A stretch of 64,000 nt of DNA from Streptomyces sp. CMB-StM0423 (GTDB lineage Bacteria > Actinomycetota > Actinomycetes > Streptomycetales > Streptomycetaceae). Below the pieces are notes generated by a model, which worked only from the letters and a program-made list of their open reading frames with translations, was not told the DNA's origin and made no database searches. Both the position numbers and the translations under genes were made by a program. Below, piece after piece: positions 8,007-17,549 of this stretch. How positions within the stretch are numbered: position 1 is the first letter of the stretch; each line of letters opens with the position of its first letter. Location: positions 2,916,501 to 2,980,500 of the forward strand of contig NZ_CP025407.1 of NCBI RefSeq assembly GCF_002847285.1, written 5' to 3'.

Positions 8007-10071
8007 CGGACGGCGCGGGGACACGGAGGGCGCTGAGGGACGCGGCCAGCTCCATGGCGTAGCCCAGTAAAGCGTCCCCGCTGTTGAAGATCCGGGCGTC
8101 CAGGCCGGCCGCGATCTCCTCGCGCTCGGGAGTGACCCGGCTGGACAGGAATACGGCGCGGCCGCCGTACCTCCCGGAGGTGCGCCAGGCCCGCAGGTCG
8201 TCGAGGCCCGCCGACTGTTGGCCGCCGCGGGTGATGTCGGAGATCAGCAGGTCGAACGGGAGGACGGCCAGCTCCTGCTCGGCCTCCTGGCGATCCCGCG
8301 CGAGGGCGATCCTGGCGCCGAGGCTGCGCAGCCGGCGGACGTGGGCCGTGTTGTTCTCGGGATGGTCGTCGACCCACAGGATCCGCAGGCCCTCCAGCGC
8401 GAGGGAGGACGGCAGCGGGCGGCCGAGGTCGATGTCGCCCCTCGGAGGGAGGGGGCTCGCGTAGGCCGGCTGGGGCTGGCTCCCGCCCTGCGGGTACGCG
8501 TAGCCCGGCTGCGGGTACGCCTGCTGGCTCGGAACCGGCCGGGAGGGCACCGGGAACGGCTGGTGGTGGCCGTGGGAGGCCGTCTCGTACGGTCCGCCGC
8601 CCGCGGACGCCCCCCAGGGGCCGATCGCCATGTCCCGCCCGGCGACGTACGGGAGCCCGACCGGCGGCTGCGCCTGGCCCGTCCCCTCCACCGGCACCGG
8701 TGCCCCCTCGCGCAGCAGCACGAGCAGCCGCTCTGCGTCGGGCACCCGCAGCAGGTCGCCGAGCAGGGACGTGAACCCCTGGTCGTCCGCGTGCTCGGGG
8801 AAGCCGACCGGCAGCCGCCGCTCCATCTGCTCCAGCGCGTGCTCCGACTCCCCCCGGGTCTCGGGCGCGGACAACTCGTACTGCTCGAAGAACGCGCCGG
8901 CCTCCGCGGCCGAGGCGAACTCCGGCGACAGCGCCTGCGCCTCCGGCGGCACCGACGACAGCAGCGTGCGGCGTACCCGGCGGTAGGCCGTGAACTCCTG
9001 CACCACGTCACCGCCCGGGGCGCCGGACGCGCCCGTCATCATCCGGTAGAACTCCGGATAGAAGTACTGGAGCAGCAGCGTCCTGATGACCGCCTCGGGG
9101 CGGAACCCGGACCACACCGGGTTCAGCGTGGCCTCCAGCACGAAGCCGTTGACCAGCCGCTTGATCCGCCGCGGATTCCGCCCCGACCGCTCGACCAGCA
9201 GCTTCTTCAGCGCCTCGTCGAGCATGCCCTCGATGCCGGCGGTGCGGGCGCACCACTCGACGTAGCGGCCGACGCCGTCGTTGTCCGCGACGGGGATGCG
9301 GTAGCTGGTCTGGAAGATCTTCTCCATGAACGCGGACCCCGCGGGCGACAGGTCGCGCAGCAGCCCGCTGGGGCCGAGCGCGGAGCGGTCGCAGCCGACG
9401 ACGAAGACGAGCCCCGGCACGTCGAGGTAGATCTTCAGGGCCTCGCAGACGGCGAGGACCGTCTCCTCGGAGCAGCGGTCGAGGTCGTCGATGAAGACGA
9501 CCAGCAGCCGCTGCGGCCGGTTCCCGGCCCACTCGCGGGCCATGCGGTCGATCTCCTCGCGCATCCCGTTGCGCGCCTCGGGGCCCGCGTCCCAGCTCGT
9601 CCACAGCTCGTCGACCAGTCCGGCGGCGCCGAGCGCCCCGCCGAGCGCTGTGGTGACGGCGCGTACGCCGCGCGTCACCGCGCGCGCCCGGGAGATCCGC
9701 GCCAGCGCGCGCTTGAGCGTGCGCCGCTCGAAGCGGACGAGCACCGACTTCACGAGCCCTTCGAGGGCATCGGCGCCGGTGGAGGTCCAGGCGTTGTACC
9801 AGACCGTCTCCACGTCCGGCTCGGCCCGCAGCCTGGCGTCGACCAGCCGCATCAGGCTGGACTTGCCCATCCCCCAGCCGGCGTCCACGGCGAGGGTGAA
9901 CGGCGTCGACGCGCGGGAGGCGTGCAGGAGCCGGGCGAGCTGCGCGGCGGCCAGGCCGGTGCCCAGGATGTCGTCGCCGGGGGCGGCCACGGGCTCGTCG
10001 TTGACCAGGGCGAGCGTGCCGGCCCCGAGGGAGGCGAACGTCGGTGTGCCGGTGGGGGGTTGGGCCGCCAT
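7909..10071 (-). CDS. KAP-family P-loop ATPase fused to a CheY-like receiver domain
   Basis: 720 residues from the ATG at 10071; a longer in-frame extension looks non-coding. Residues about 35-380 are a KAP NTPase: Walker A GWGMGKSS (65-72), the family segment WYNAWTSTGADAL (91-103), Walker B LLVVFIDDLDRC (189-200), then FVVGCDRSAL and FMEKIFQTSYRIP. About 495-545 is a Pro/Tyr/Gln-rich linker. About 559-683 resembles a response-regulator receiver (LRILWVDDHPENN, LPFDLLISDI, RAVFLSSR). The last 35 residues are SAPEP-type repeats. Codon 668 is TTA (plus-strand bases 8068-8070), so translation should need the bldA tRNA. KAP ATPases occur in membrane-associated and phage-defence proteins; function here is unknown. 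Confidence 0.85.
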   Translation of the reverse strand: MAAQPPTGTPTFASLGAGTLALVNDEPVAAPGDDILGTGLAAAQLARLLHASRASTPFTLAVDAGWGMGKSSLMRLVDARLRAEPDVETVWYNAWTSTGADALEGLVKSVLVRFERRTLKRALARISRARAVTRGVRAVTTALGGALGAAGLVDELWTSWDAGPEARNGMREEIDRMAREWAGNRPQRLLVVFIDDLDRCSEETVLAVCEALKIYLDVPGLVFVVGCDRSALGPSGLLRDLSPAGSAFMEKIFQTSYRIPVADNDGVGRYVEWCARTAGIEGMLDEALKKLLVERSGRNPRRIKRLVNGFVLEATLNPVWSGFRPEAVIRTLLLQYFYPEFYRMMTGASGAPGGDVVQEFTAYRRVRRTLLSSVPPEAQALSPEFASAAEAGAFFEQYELSAPETRGESEHALEQMERRLPVGFPEHADDQGFTSLLGDLLRVPDAERLLVLLREGAPVPVEGTGQAQPPVGLPYVAGRDMAIGPWGASAGGGPYETASHGHHQPFPVPSRPVPSQQAYPQPGYAYPQGGSQPQPAYASPLPPRGDIDLGRPLPSSLALEGLRILWVDDHPENNTAHVRRLRSLGARIALARDRQEAEQELAVLPFDLLISDITRGGQQSAGLDDLRAWRTSGRYGGRAVFLSSRVTPEREEIAAGLDARIFNSGDALLGYAMELAASLSALRVPAPSATEPSAPEPSAPEPAAAEPSAPAPRSSDAPPG
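7941..8015. repeat. Five-copy 15-bp tandem repeat coding on both strands
   Basis: Units start at 7941, 7956, 7971, 7986 and 8001; units 1 and 4 are identical (CCGGGGCGGACGGTT). On the plus strand the array encodes the PGRTV-like tail of the deacylase and contains its TAG stop (8004-8006). On the minus strand it encodes the EPSAP-type tail of the KAP-receiver protein. Confidence 0.85.
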
Positions 10072-10178
10072 CCGGACATTGTGGCAGCTACGGACCGGCC
10101 CCGGCGGGCCCCGGCCATGTGACCGGCCTCGCACGTTATCCGGAGGCGGGGTCGGGGACCGGCCCGTACAGTGGCCGC

Positions 10179-11390
10179 ATGCAGGTGATCCAGTCTACGA
10201 AGCTCGCCAACGTCTGCTACGACATCCGGGGCCCGGTGCTCGAAGAGGCGATGCGGCGCGAGGCAGCAGGTCACCAGATCCTCAAGCTCAACATCGGCAA
10301 CCCGGCCCCCTTCGGCTTCGAGTGCCCCCCGGAGATCCTGGAGGACCTCCTCCGCACGGCCGGCAGCGCCCACGGCTACGGCGACTCCAAGGGCATCCTC
10401 CCCGCCCGCCGCGCCGTGATGCAGCACTACCAGACCAAGGGCATCGACCTCGACGTCGAGGACGTCTTCCTGGGCAACGGTGTCTCCGAGCTGATCCAGA
10501 TGTCCATGCAGGCCCTCCTCAACGACGGCGACGAGGTCCTGATCCCGGCCCCTGACTACCCGCTGTGGACCGCCTCGGTCTCCCTGGCCGGCGGCACCCC
10601 GGTGCACTACCAGTGCGACGAGCAGGCCGACTGGATGCCCGACCTCGACGACATCGAGCGCCGCATCACGGACCGCACCCGCGCCCTGGTCGTCATCAAC
10701 CCGAACAACCCCACCGGCGCCGTCTACGACGCCGAGCTGATGCGCGGGCTGACGGACATCGCCCGCCGCCACGGCCTGGTGCTGTGCTCCGACGAGATCT
10801 ACGACAAGATCCTCTACGACGGCGCGACCCACGCCCCCACCGCCACCTACGCGCCGGACCTGCTGGTCCTCACCTTCAACGGCCTCTCCAAGGCGTACCG
10901 CGTGGCCGGCTACCGCAGCGGCTGGCTGGCCGTCTGCGGCCCGAAGCAGGACGCCCGCAGCTACCTGGAGGGCCTGACGATCCTGGCGAACATGCGCCTG
11001 TGCGCCAACGTCCCCGCCCAGCACATCGTCGCCACCGCCCTCGGCGGCCGCCAGTCGATCAAAGACCTGATCCTCCCGGGCGGCCGCCTCCTCGTCCAGC
11101 GCGACACCGCGTACGACCTGCTCACCCAGATCCCGGGCGTCACCTGCGTCAAACCCAAGGGCGCCCTCTACGCCTTCCCCCGCCTGGACCCCAAGGTCCA
11201 CAAGATCAAGGACGACGCCCGCTTCGTCCTCGACCTCCTGCGCGCGGAGAACATCCTCCTGGTCCAGGGCACCGGCTTCAACTGGCCCCGCCCGGACCAC
11301 TTCCGCATCGTCACCCTCCTCGAAAAGGACGGCCTGACGGACGCCATCACCCGCATCGGCACCTTCCTGGACGGCTACCGCCAGCGCTAG
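10179..11390 (+). CDS. Class I/II aminotransferase, AlaA-like
   Basis: 403 residues, fold type I PLP enzyme. The Schiff-base lysine is K238 (in FNGLSKAYRVAGYRSGW), with NPNNPTG at 174-180 and SDEIYDKILY from 204. The N-terminus (IRGPVLEEAMRRE, LKLNIGNPAPFGF) closely resembles bacterial glutamate-pyruvate transaminase AlaA/AlaT, so alanine synthesis from pyruvate and glutamate is likely. The ATG at 10179 follows TACAGT (10167-10172) by six bases and has no ribosome site, suggesting a leaderless mRNA. It is divergent from the KAP-receiver gene, sharing a 107-bp gap. Confidence 0.9.
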   Translation: MQVIQSTKLANVCYDIRGPVLEEAMRREAAGHQILKLNIGNPAPFGFECPPEILEDLLRTAGSAHGYGDSKGILPARRAVMQHYQTKGIDLDVEDVFLGNGVSELIQMSMQALLNDGDEVLIPAPDYPLWTASVSLAGGTPVHYQCDEQADWMPDLDDIERRITDRTRALVVINPNNPTGAVYDAELMRGLTDIARRHGLVLCSDEIYDKILYDGATHAPTATYAPDLLVLTFNGLSKAYRVAGYRSGWLAVCGPKQDARSYLEGLTILANMRLCANVPAQHIVATALGGRQSIKDLILPGGRLLVQRDTAYDLLTQIPGVTCVKPKGALYAFPRLDPKVHKIKDDARFVLDLLRAENILLVQGTGFNWPRPDHFRIVTLLEKDGLTDAITRIGTFLDGYRQR

Positions 11391-11543
11391 GTCACGCAGG
11401 CCGGCCGCGCAGCTCGGCGCGGGCGATCCTGAGCCCCTTGTGGGCCGTGGAGCTGGACGGGCCCGTACCCCCAAGGCTTGTCACACCGGATCCCGAGCCG
11501 TGCCGATCGGCGCCCCGGGCGCCGGCAGTGACACGATGGCCGA

Positions 11544-13700
<2,157 letters not shown>

Positions 13701-13704
13701 GACG

Positions 13705-13741
13705 GGGCACGCCTCACAGCGCGCGGGCACGCCTCACAGCG
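13705..13741. repeat. 20-bp direct repeat, two copies, spanning a stop codon
   Basis: GGGCACGCCTCACAGCG occurs at 13705-13721 and 13725-13741. The TGA of the convergent TetR gene (13734-13736 as TCA on the plus strand) is inside the second copy, so the duplication has copied the gene's terminal bases into the intergenic gap. Confidence 0.8.
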
Positions 13742-14393
13742 TCAGGCCGCGCTCCAGGACCGCCAGCGCCCGGTCGACCGTCTCCACCAGGTCGCAGTCC
13801 GGTCCCCGGTCGACCCACTCGAACAGCACCTGCGTCAGCGCCCCGAAGATGGCCCCCACCACCACCCGGAGCTCGAAGTCGTCCCTCGGCCGCCCGGTGC
13901 GCTCGGAGAGCACCCTGCACAGCAACTCGACGTTCTGGTCCATGCCCTGGTGCATCTGCGCCCGCAGCGCCGGCACCTCGCGCACCAACTGCATCCGCAG
14001 CACGAACTCGGGCCGGAACTCGTCGTAGAGCAGCCGCAGCGAGGCGACCACCGCCTCCCGCAGCGCGACGAGCGGCGGCTCGTCCGCCGGCCGGTCGAGG
14101 ATGGCCTGCTCCAGCACCGGGTCGTACTCGTCGGTCAGGATGATGTCCTCCTTGGTCGCGAAGTACCGGAAGACGGTGCTCGGCGAGACCTCGGCGGCCT
14201 CGGCGATCTGCTCGACGGTGGTCTGCTCGTACCCCTGCTTCCCGATCAGCCGGTACGCCGCCTGCCGGATCGCCTGGCGGGTGCGCAGCTTCTTGCGCTC
14301 GCGCAGACCGAGCCCGGCCTCGGCGACCGAAGCCGCCTGGGAGGCGGCGACGGGTGGGGCGGCGGAGGTACGGGAGGAGGCCATGCTCCTCAT
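13734..14393 (-). CDS. TetR-family transcriptional regulator
   Basis: 219 residues. An Ala/Ser-rich leader (1-28) precedes the TetR HTH: LRERKKLRTRQAIRQAAYRLI, then TTVEQIAEAAEVSPSTVFRYFATKEDI at about 58-84. The C-terminal ligand domain is typical of regulators of drug exporters (LLYDEFRPEFVLRMQLV). The start at 14393 is chosen because its ATG overlaps the TGA of the upstream MFS gene (ATGA), giving translational coupling. It almost certainly controls that exporter. No clear palindrome was found upstream of the MFS promoter, only a DnaA-box-like repeat. Confidence 0.92.
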   Translation of the reverse strand: MRSMASSRTSAAPPVAASQAASVAEAGLGLRERKKLRTRQAIRQAAYRLIGKQGYEQTTVEQIAEAAEVSPSTVFRYFATKEDIILTDEYDPVLEQAILDRPADEPPLVALREAVVASLRLLYDEFRPEFVLRMQLVREVPALRAQMHQGMDQNVELLCRVLSERTGRPRDDFELRVVVGAIFGALTQVLFEWVDRGPDCDLVETVDRALAVLERGLTL

Positions 14394-15955
14394 TGTCCTG
14401 CACCGCCCTTGGCCGCGGCTATTCCGGCGCCGCGCCCCGTTCTCCCCTCCTTCCGCGGGCTCCCGGATCCCCGGTCCTCCTCTCGTCCGCCGTCGGGCAG
14501 CCGGACGGCGGTGGCGACCGCCGTGAGCAGCGCGGCGATTCCGCAGACCAGCAACGCCAGGCCCATGCCGTGCACATACGCGGAGTCGGCCGACTCCGCG
14601 AGCCGCGGTGCGCCCAGCCGCCCGGCGACCGCGTGCGCCGCGACCACGGACTCCCGCGCCTTCTCCGCCGCGGCCCCCGGCACCCCCTCCGTGTCCAGCC
14701 GGTCCGTGAACACCCCGTTCAGCAGGCTGCCCAGCAGGGCGACCCCGACGGCACCGCCGACCTGCCGCAGCGTGGTCAGCAGCCCCGTACCGCTGCCCGC
14801 GCGGCTCGCGGGCAGCGCACCGAGGGCGGCGTCCATCGTCGGCACCAGCGCGAACCCGAGGCCGAAGCCGGTGACGGTCAGCCACACCGCCGTGAAGGCG
14901 TACCCGTCGGACACGTCCGTACGGCTGCCGAGCAGCATGGCGAACGCGAAGAGCGCCATCCCCGCGCTGACCACGACCCGCGAGCCGAACCGGGCCATCA
15001 GCGGCGGTGCCGCCCGCGCCGTCACCAGCAGCCCCGCCATCACGGGCATCAGCCGCAGCCCCGTGCCGAACGGGTCGTTGCCCAGCACCGCCTGCAGATA
15101 CTGCGGCAGCACGAACAGCAGCCCCGCCATGACGAAGGTCGCGAGCACGGCCACGATCGCGTTCCAGCGGAAGGCGCGGTCGCCCAGCAACCCCAGGTCC
15201 AGCATCGGCCGGACCGCACGCCGCTCCCGCAGCACCAGCCAGCCGAGCAGCACCGCCGAGCCGGCCAGCGGCCCCACCACAAGCGGATCGCCCCACCCCC
15301 GCGTCGGCCCCTCGATGACGCCGAGGACCAGCCCGCCGAGGCCGAGGACGCTGAGCACCGTGCTGACCGGGTCGACCCGCGGCACCGAGGGGTCGCGGGT
15401 CTCGGGTATCAGCAGCAGCGCCGCCGCGATGCCGAGGGCCACCAGCGGAATGTTCAGCACGAAGACGGAGCCCCACCAGAAGTGGTCGAGCAGCCAGCCG
15501 CCCAGCAGCGGCCCCGCGGGCATGCCGACGGCCATGCCGGCGGTCACCGCGCCGACGGCCTTCGTGCGCTCGTCGTCGTCGAAGAGCGTGGGGATCACCG
15601 AGAGCGCGAGCGGCATGATCAGCGCCCCGCCCAGGCCCATCACCGTACGCGCGACGATCACCGCCTCCGGACTGGAGACGAACGGGCCTATGAGACTGCC
15701 GGCCAGGAAGATCACCAACCCGGCCACCAGCATCCGGCGGCGCCCGAACCGGTCCCCCAGCAGCCCCGCGGGCAGCATGCACGCGGCGAACACCACCGCG
15801 TACGAATCGACGATCCACTGCAGCTCGCCGGTGTCGGCCCCGATGTCCGCCGCCATCGTGGGCAGCGCGACATTGAGGATCGTCAGGTCGAACCCGAGCA
15901 CGAGCACGGACATGACGAGCCCGCCGAGAGCCCACCAGCGCTTTTTGGAAGTCAC
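14390..15955 (-). CDS. MFS drug-resistance transporter, DHA2 (14-TM) family
   Basis: 521 residues with about 14 transmembrane helices. Motif A appears as GLLGDRFGRRRMLV after helix 2; FDLTILNVALPTMAADI and the QWIVDSYAVVFAACMLPAG segment are typical of EmrB/QacA proton-antiporters. The GTG at 15955 starts VTSKKRWWALGG, immediately before helix 1. TACTTT seven bases upstream gives a leaderless-type promoter and there is no ribosome site. It forms an operon with the TetR gene, overlapping it by 4 bases. The C-terminal 40 residues are hydrophilic. Substrate unknown; export of toxic small molecules is the family role. Confidence 0.9.
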   Translation of the reverse strand: MTSKKRWWALGGLVMSVLVLGFDLTILNVALPTMAADIGADTGELQWIVDSYAVVFAACMLPAGLLGDRFGRRRMLVAGLVIFLAGSLIGPFVSSPEAVIVARTVMGLGGALIMPLALSVIPTLFDDDERTKAVGAVTAGMAVGMPAGPLLGGWLLDHFWWGSVFVLNIPLVALGIAAALLLIPETRDPSVPRVDPVSTVLSVLGLGGLVLGVIEGPTRGWGDPLVVGPLAGSAVLLGWLVLRERRAVRPMLDLGLLGDRAFRWNAIVAVLATFVMAGLLFVLPQYLQAVLGNDPFGTGLRLMPVMAGLLVTARAAPPLMARFGSRVVVSAGMALFAFAMLLGSRTDVSDGYAFTAVWLTVTGFGLGFALVPTMDAALGALPASRAGSGTGLLTTLRQVGGAVGVALLGSLLNGVFTDRLDTEGVPGAAAEKARESVVAAHAVAGRLGAPRLAESADSAYVHGMGLALLVCGIAALLTAVATAVRLPDGGREEDRGSGSPRKEGRTGRGAGIAAAKGGAGQ

Positions 15956-15992
15956 TCGCAAAAAGTAGCAACTCCCAGATTTGATCGCCAGA

Positions 15993-16020
15993 CCTGTGGA
16001 CAACCGCCTGTGGACAACCG
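15993..16020. repeat. Tandem 14-bp repeat carrying two DnaA-box sequences
   Basis: CCTGTGGACAACCG is present twice back to back. Each copy contains TGTGGACAA, the reverse complement of TTGTCCACA, the preferred Streptomyces DnaA box (15995-16003 and 16009-16017). The repeat lies just upstream of the MFS promoter, on which a bound DnaA could act. Confidence 0.65.
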
Positions 16021-16143
16021 GCGGACCGCGGGCACGGCGAAGGTCCGGCCCGCACGTCAGGACGTGCGGGCCGGACCCGGGGATCCGTGGAGAGTGCCTC
16101 CGCGTGGTGCCGCGAGCGCCCTGCCGCAGCAGGGCCGGAGGGC

Positions 16144-16470
16144 TCAGCGCCCGATGACGATCGCCTCGCGGTTGTGGCTCTGCTGCGAGCCGAACTGCAC
16201 GGAGGCGGTGGGGTTGATCTCCGTGTACTTGTTGCCGCTGACGCGGTTGTTGATGTTGTTGTCGACGTCGATCTCGACCTCGGTCTTGTTCCACTTCTTG
16301 TGGACCTCGGTGTTGATCTTCTTGCTGATCTCCTGGTTGAACCACTTGGAGCAGCACTGCTTGTCGTGCTTCGGGTGCGAGGTGGCCTGGGCCGAAGCCG
16401 CGCCGACACCCGCGAGACCGATCACGAGGGCACTGGCGGCGAGGGAGCGGGCGAGCGTACGGATGCGCAT
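16144..16470 (-). CDS. Small secreted protein of unknown function, 108 residues
   Basis: The start at 16470 has GGAGG six bases upstream and begins a classical signal peptide (MRIRTLARSLAASALVIGLA, cleavage probably after ASA near residue 27). The mature part of about 80 residues is polar, with a vicinal cysteine pair (KQCCSKWFNQEI), an alternating Lys/Glu/Asp/Val segment and an Asn-rich stretch (DVDNNINNRVSGNKYTEINP), ending HNREAIVIGR. The alternating pattern suggests a beta-rich fold. It is not a recognisable chaplin or rodlin. It stands alone between the MFS promoter region and the hemolysin-III gene. Function unknown. Confidence 0.75.
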   Translation of the reverse strand: MRIRTLARSLAASALVIGLAGVGAASAQATSHPKHDKQCCSKWFNQEISKKINTEVHKKWNKTEVEIDVDNNINNRVSGNKYTEINPTASVQFGSQQSHNREAIVIGR

Positions 16471-16614
16471 CTTCTGCCTCCACGAGGAGCGGGGGATGGT
16501 AGTACCCACCGATAACAGCACCCTCGCGGCTTTCGCCCCGGGACGTTCACGGGCCGACACGATCGGATCACCCGGACAGTCGGACACTCCTGTACGAACG
16601 CGCCCCCGCGCGAC

Positions 16615-17304
16615 TCAGGCGTGGCGGTACGCCACGAGGGAGATCCCCACGTAGTGGACGGCGAACGCCGCCAGCGTGAACGAGTGGAAGACCTCGTGGA
16701 AGCCGAACCAACGCGGCGACGGATTGGGCCGCTTGATCCCGTAGACCACGCCGCCCGCGCTGTACAGCACACCGCCCACGACCACCAGGACCAGCACCGC
16801 GATACCACCCGCGCGCATGAAGTCCGGCAGGAAGAACACCGCCGCCCAGCCCATCGCGATGTAGCACGGCGTGTAGAGCCACCGCGGCGCACCGACCCAT
16901 AGCACGCGGAACGCGATCCCGGCGAGCGCCGCCGCCCAGATGAACCAGAGCAGCGCCTGCTGCCTGCCGCCCTCCAGCAGCAGGATCGTGAACGGCGTGT
17001 ACGTGCCCGCGATGATCAGGAAGATGTTCGCGTGGTCGAGCCGGCGCAGCACGGCCGTGCCCCGCGGACCCCAGTCGCCGCGGTGGTAGAGCGCGCTGAC
17101 GCCGAAGAGCAGACAAGCAGTCAACGTGTAGACGGCGCAGGCGAGCCGGCCGCGCGGGCTCTCGGCCATCGCCGTCAGCAGCACGCCGGCGAACAGTGCC
17201 GCCGGGAACATCACCGCGTGCAACCAGCCGCGCAGCCGCGGCTTGAGCGCGGCGGCCGCGGCGCTCGCCACCCGCTGCAGCTCTCCCTCGCCCGTCGCAC
17301 TCAT
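16615..17304 (-). CDS. Hemolysin III / PAQR-family membrane protein
   Basis: 229 residues, seven predicted transmembrane helices. Family motifs are visible: LFGVSALYHRGDW, LRRLDHANIFLIIAGTYTP and, near the C-terminus, GFHEVFHSFTLAAFAVHY, which supplies the conserved zinc-binding histidines. Bacterial members (HlyIII, TrhA) influence membrane fluidity or fatty-acid homeostasis. The ATG at 17304 lies only nine bases from a 24-bp palindrome, so transcription is probably under tight repressor control, with the repressor encoded elsewhere. Confidence 0.9.
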   Translation of the reverse strand: MSATGEGELQRVASAAAAALKPRLRGWLHAVMFPAALFAGVLLTAMAESPRGRLACAVYTLTACLLFGVSALYHRGDWGPRGTAVLRRLDHANIFLIIAGTYTPFTILLLEGGRQQALLWFIWAAALAGIAFRVLWVGAPRWLYTPCYIAMGWAAVFFLPDFMRAGGIAVLVLVVVGGVLYSAGGVVYGIKRPNPSPRWFGFHEVFHSFTLAAFAVHYVGISLVAYRHA

Positions 17305-17312
17305 GGGCCCAT

Positions 17313-17336
17313 GCTACCTACGCGTCCGTAGGTAGC
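17313..17336 (-). promoter_or_regulatory. 24-bp perfect palindrome, candidate TetR-type operator
   Basis: Two 10-bp arms, GCTACCTACG (17313-17322) and its exact complement (17327-17336), flank CGTC. The palindrome ends nine bases upstream of the hemolysin-III start codon, where a repressor would block initiation. Its length and 10-4-10 geometry resemble TetR-family operators. Confidence 0.65.
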
Positions 17337-17549
17337 GGCCCGGGAGTGGCGCTGTTCACGCAGGAGCCCGCTGGACATGACGTCTGAGCTACCTCATCAT
17401 CAAACGAGCGCACACCCGACACCGGATGGGCTCATATGAGCGGCAACCGGGTTGGCACCCCCAAGGGGTAACGGTCTTGAAAACCAGATAGATGTGACAT
17501 CAGAGAAGAAATCGTCCAAAACCCTCTACATCTGGAGCAAGCGGCACTC

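Noticed and set aside
15993..16020. Chromosomal origin of replication suggested by DnaA boxes
   Set aside because: Only two boxes occur here, with no dnaA, dnaN or large box cluster; Streptomyces oriC carries many more boxes.
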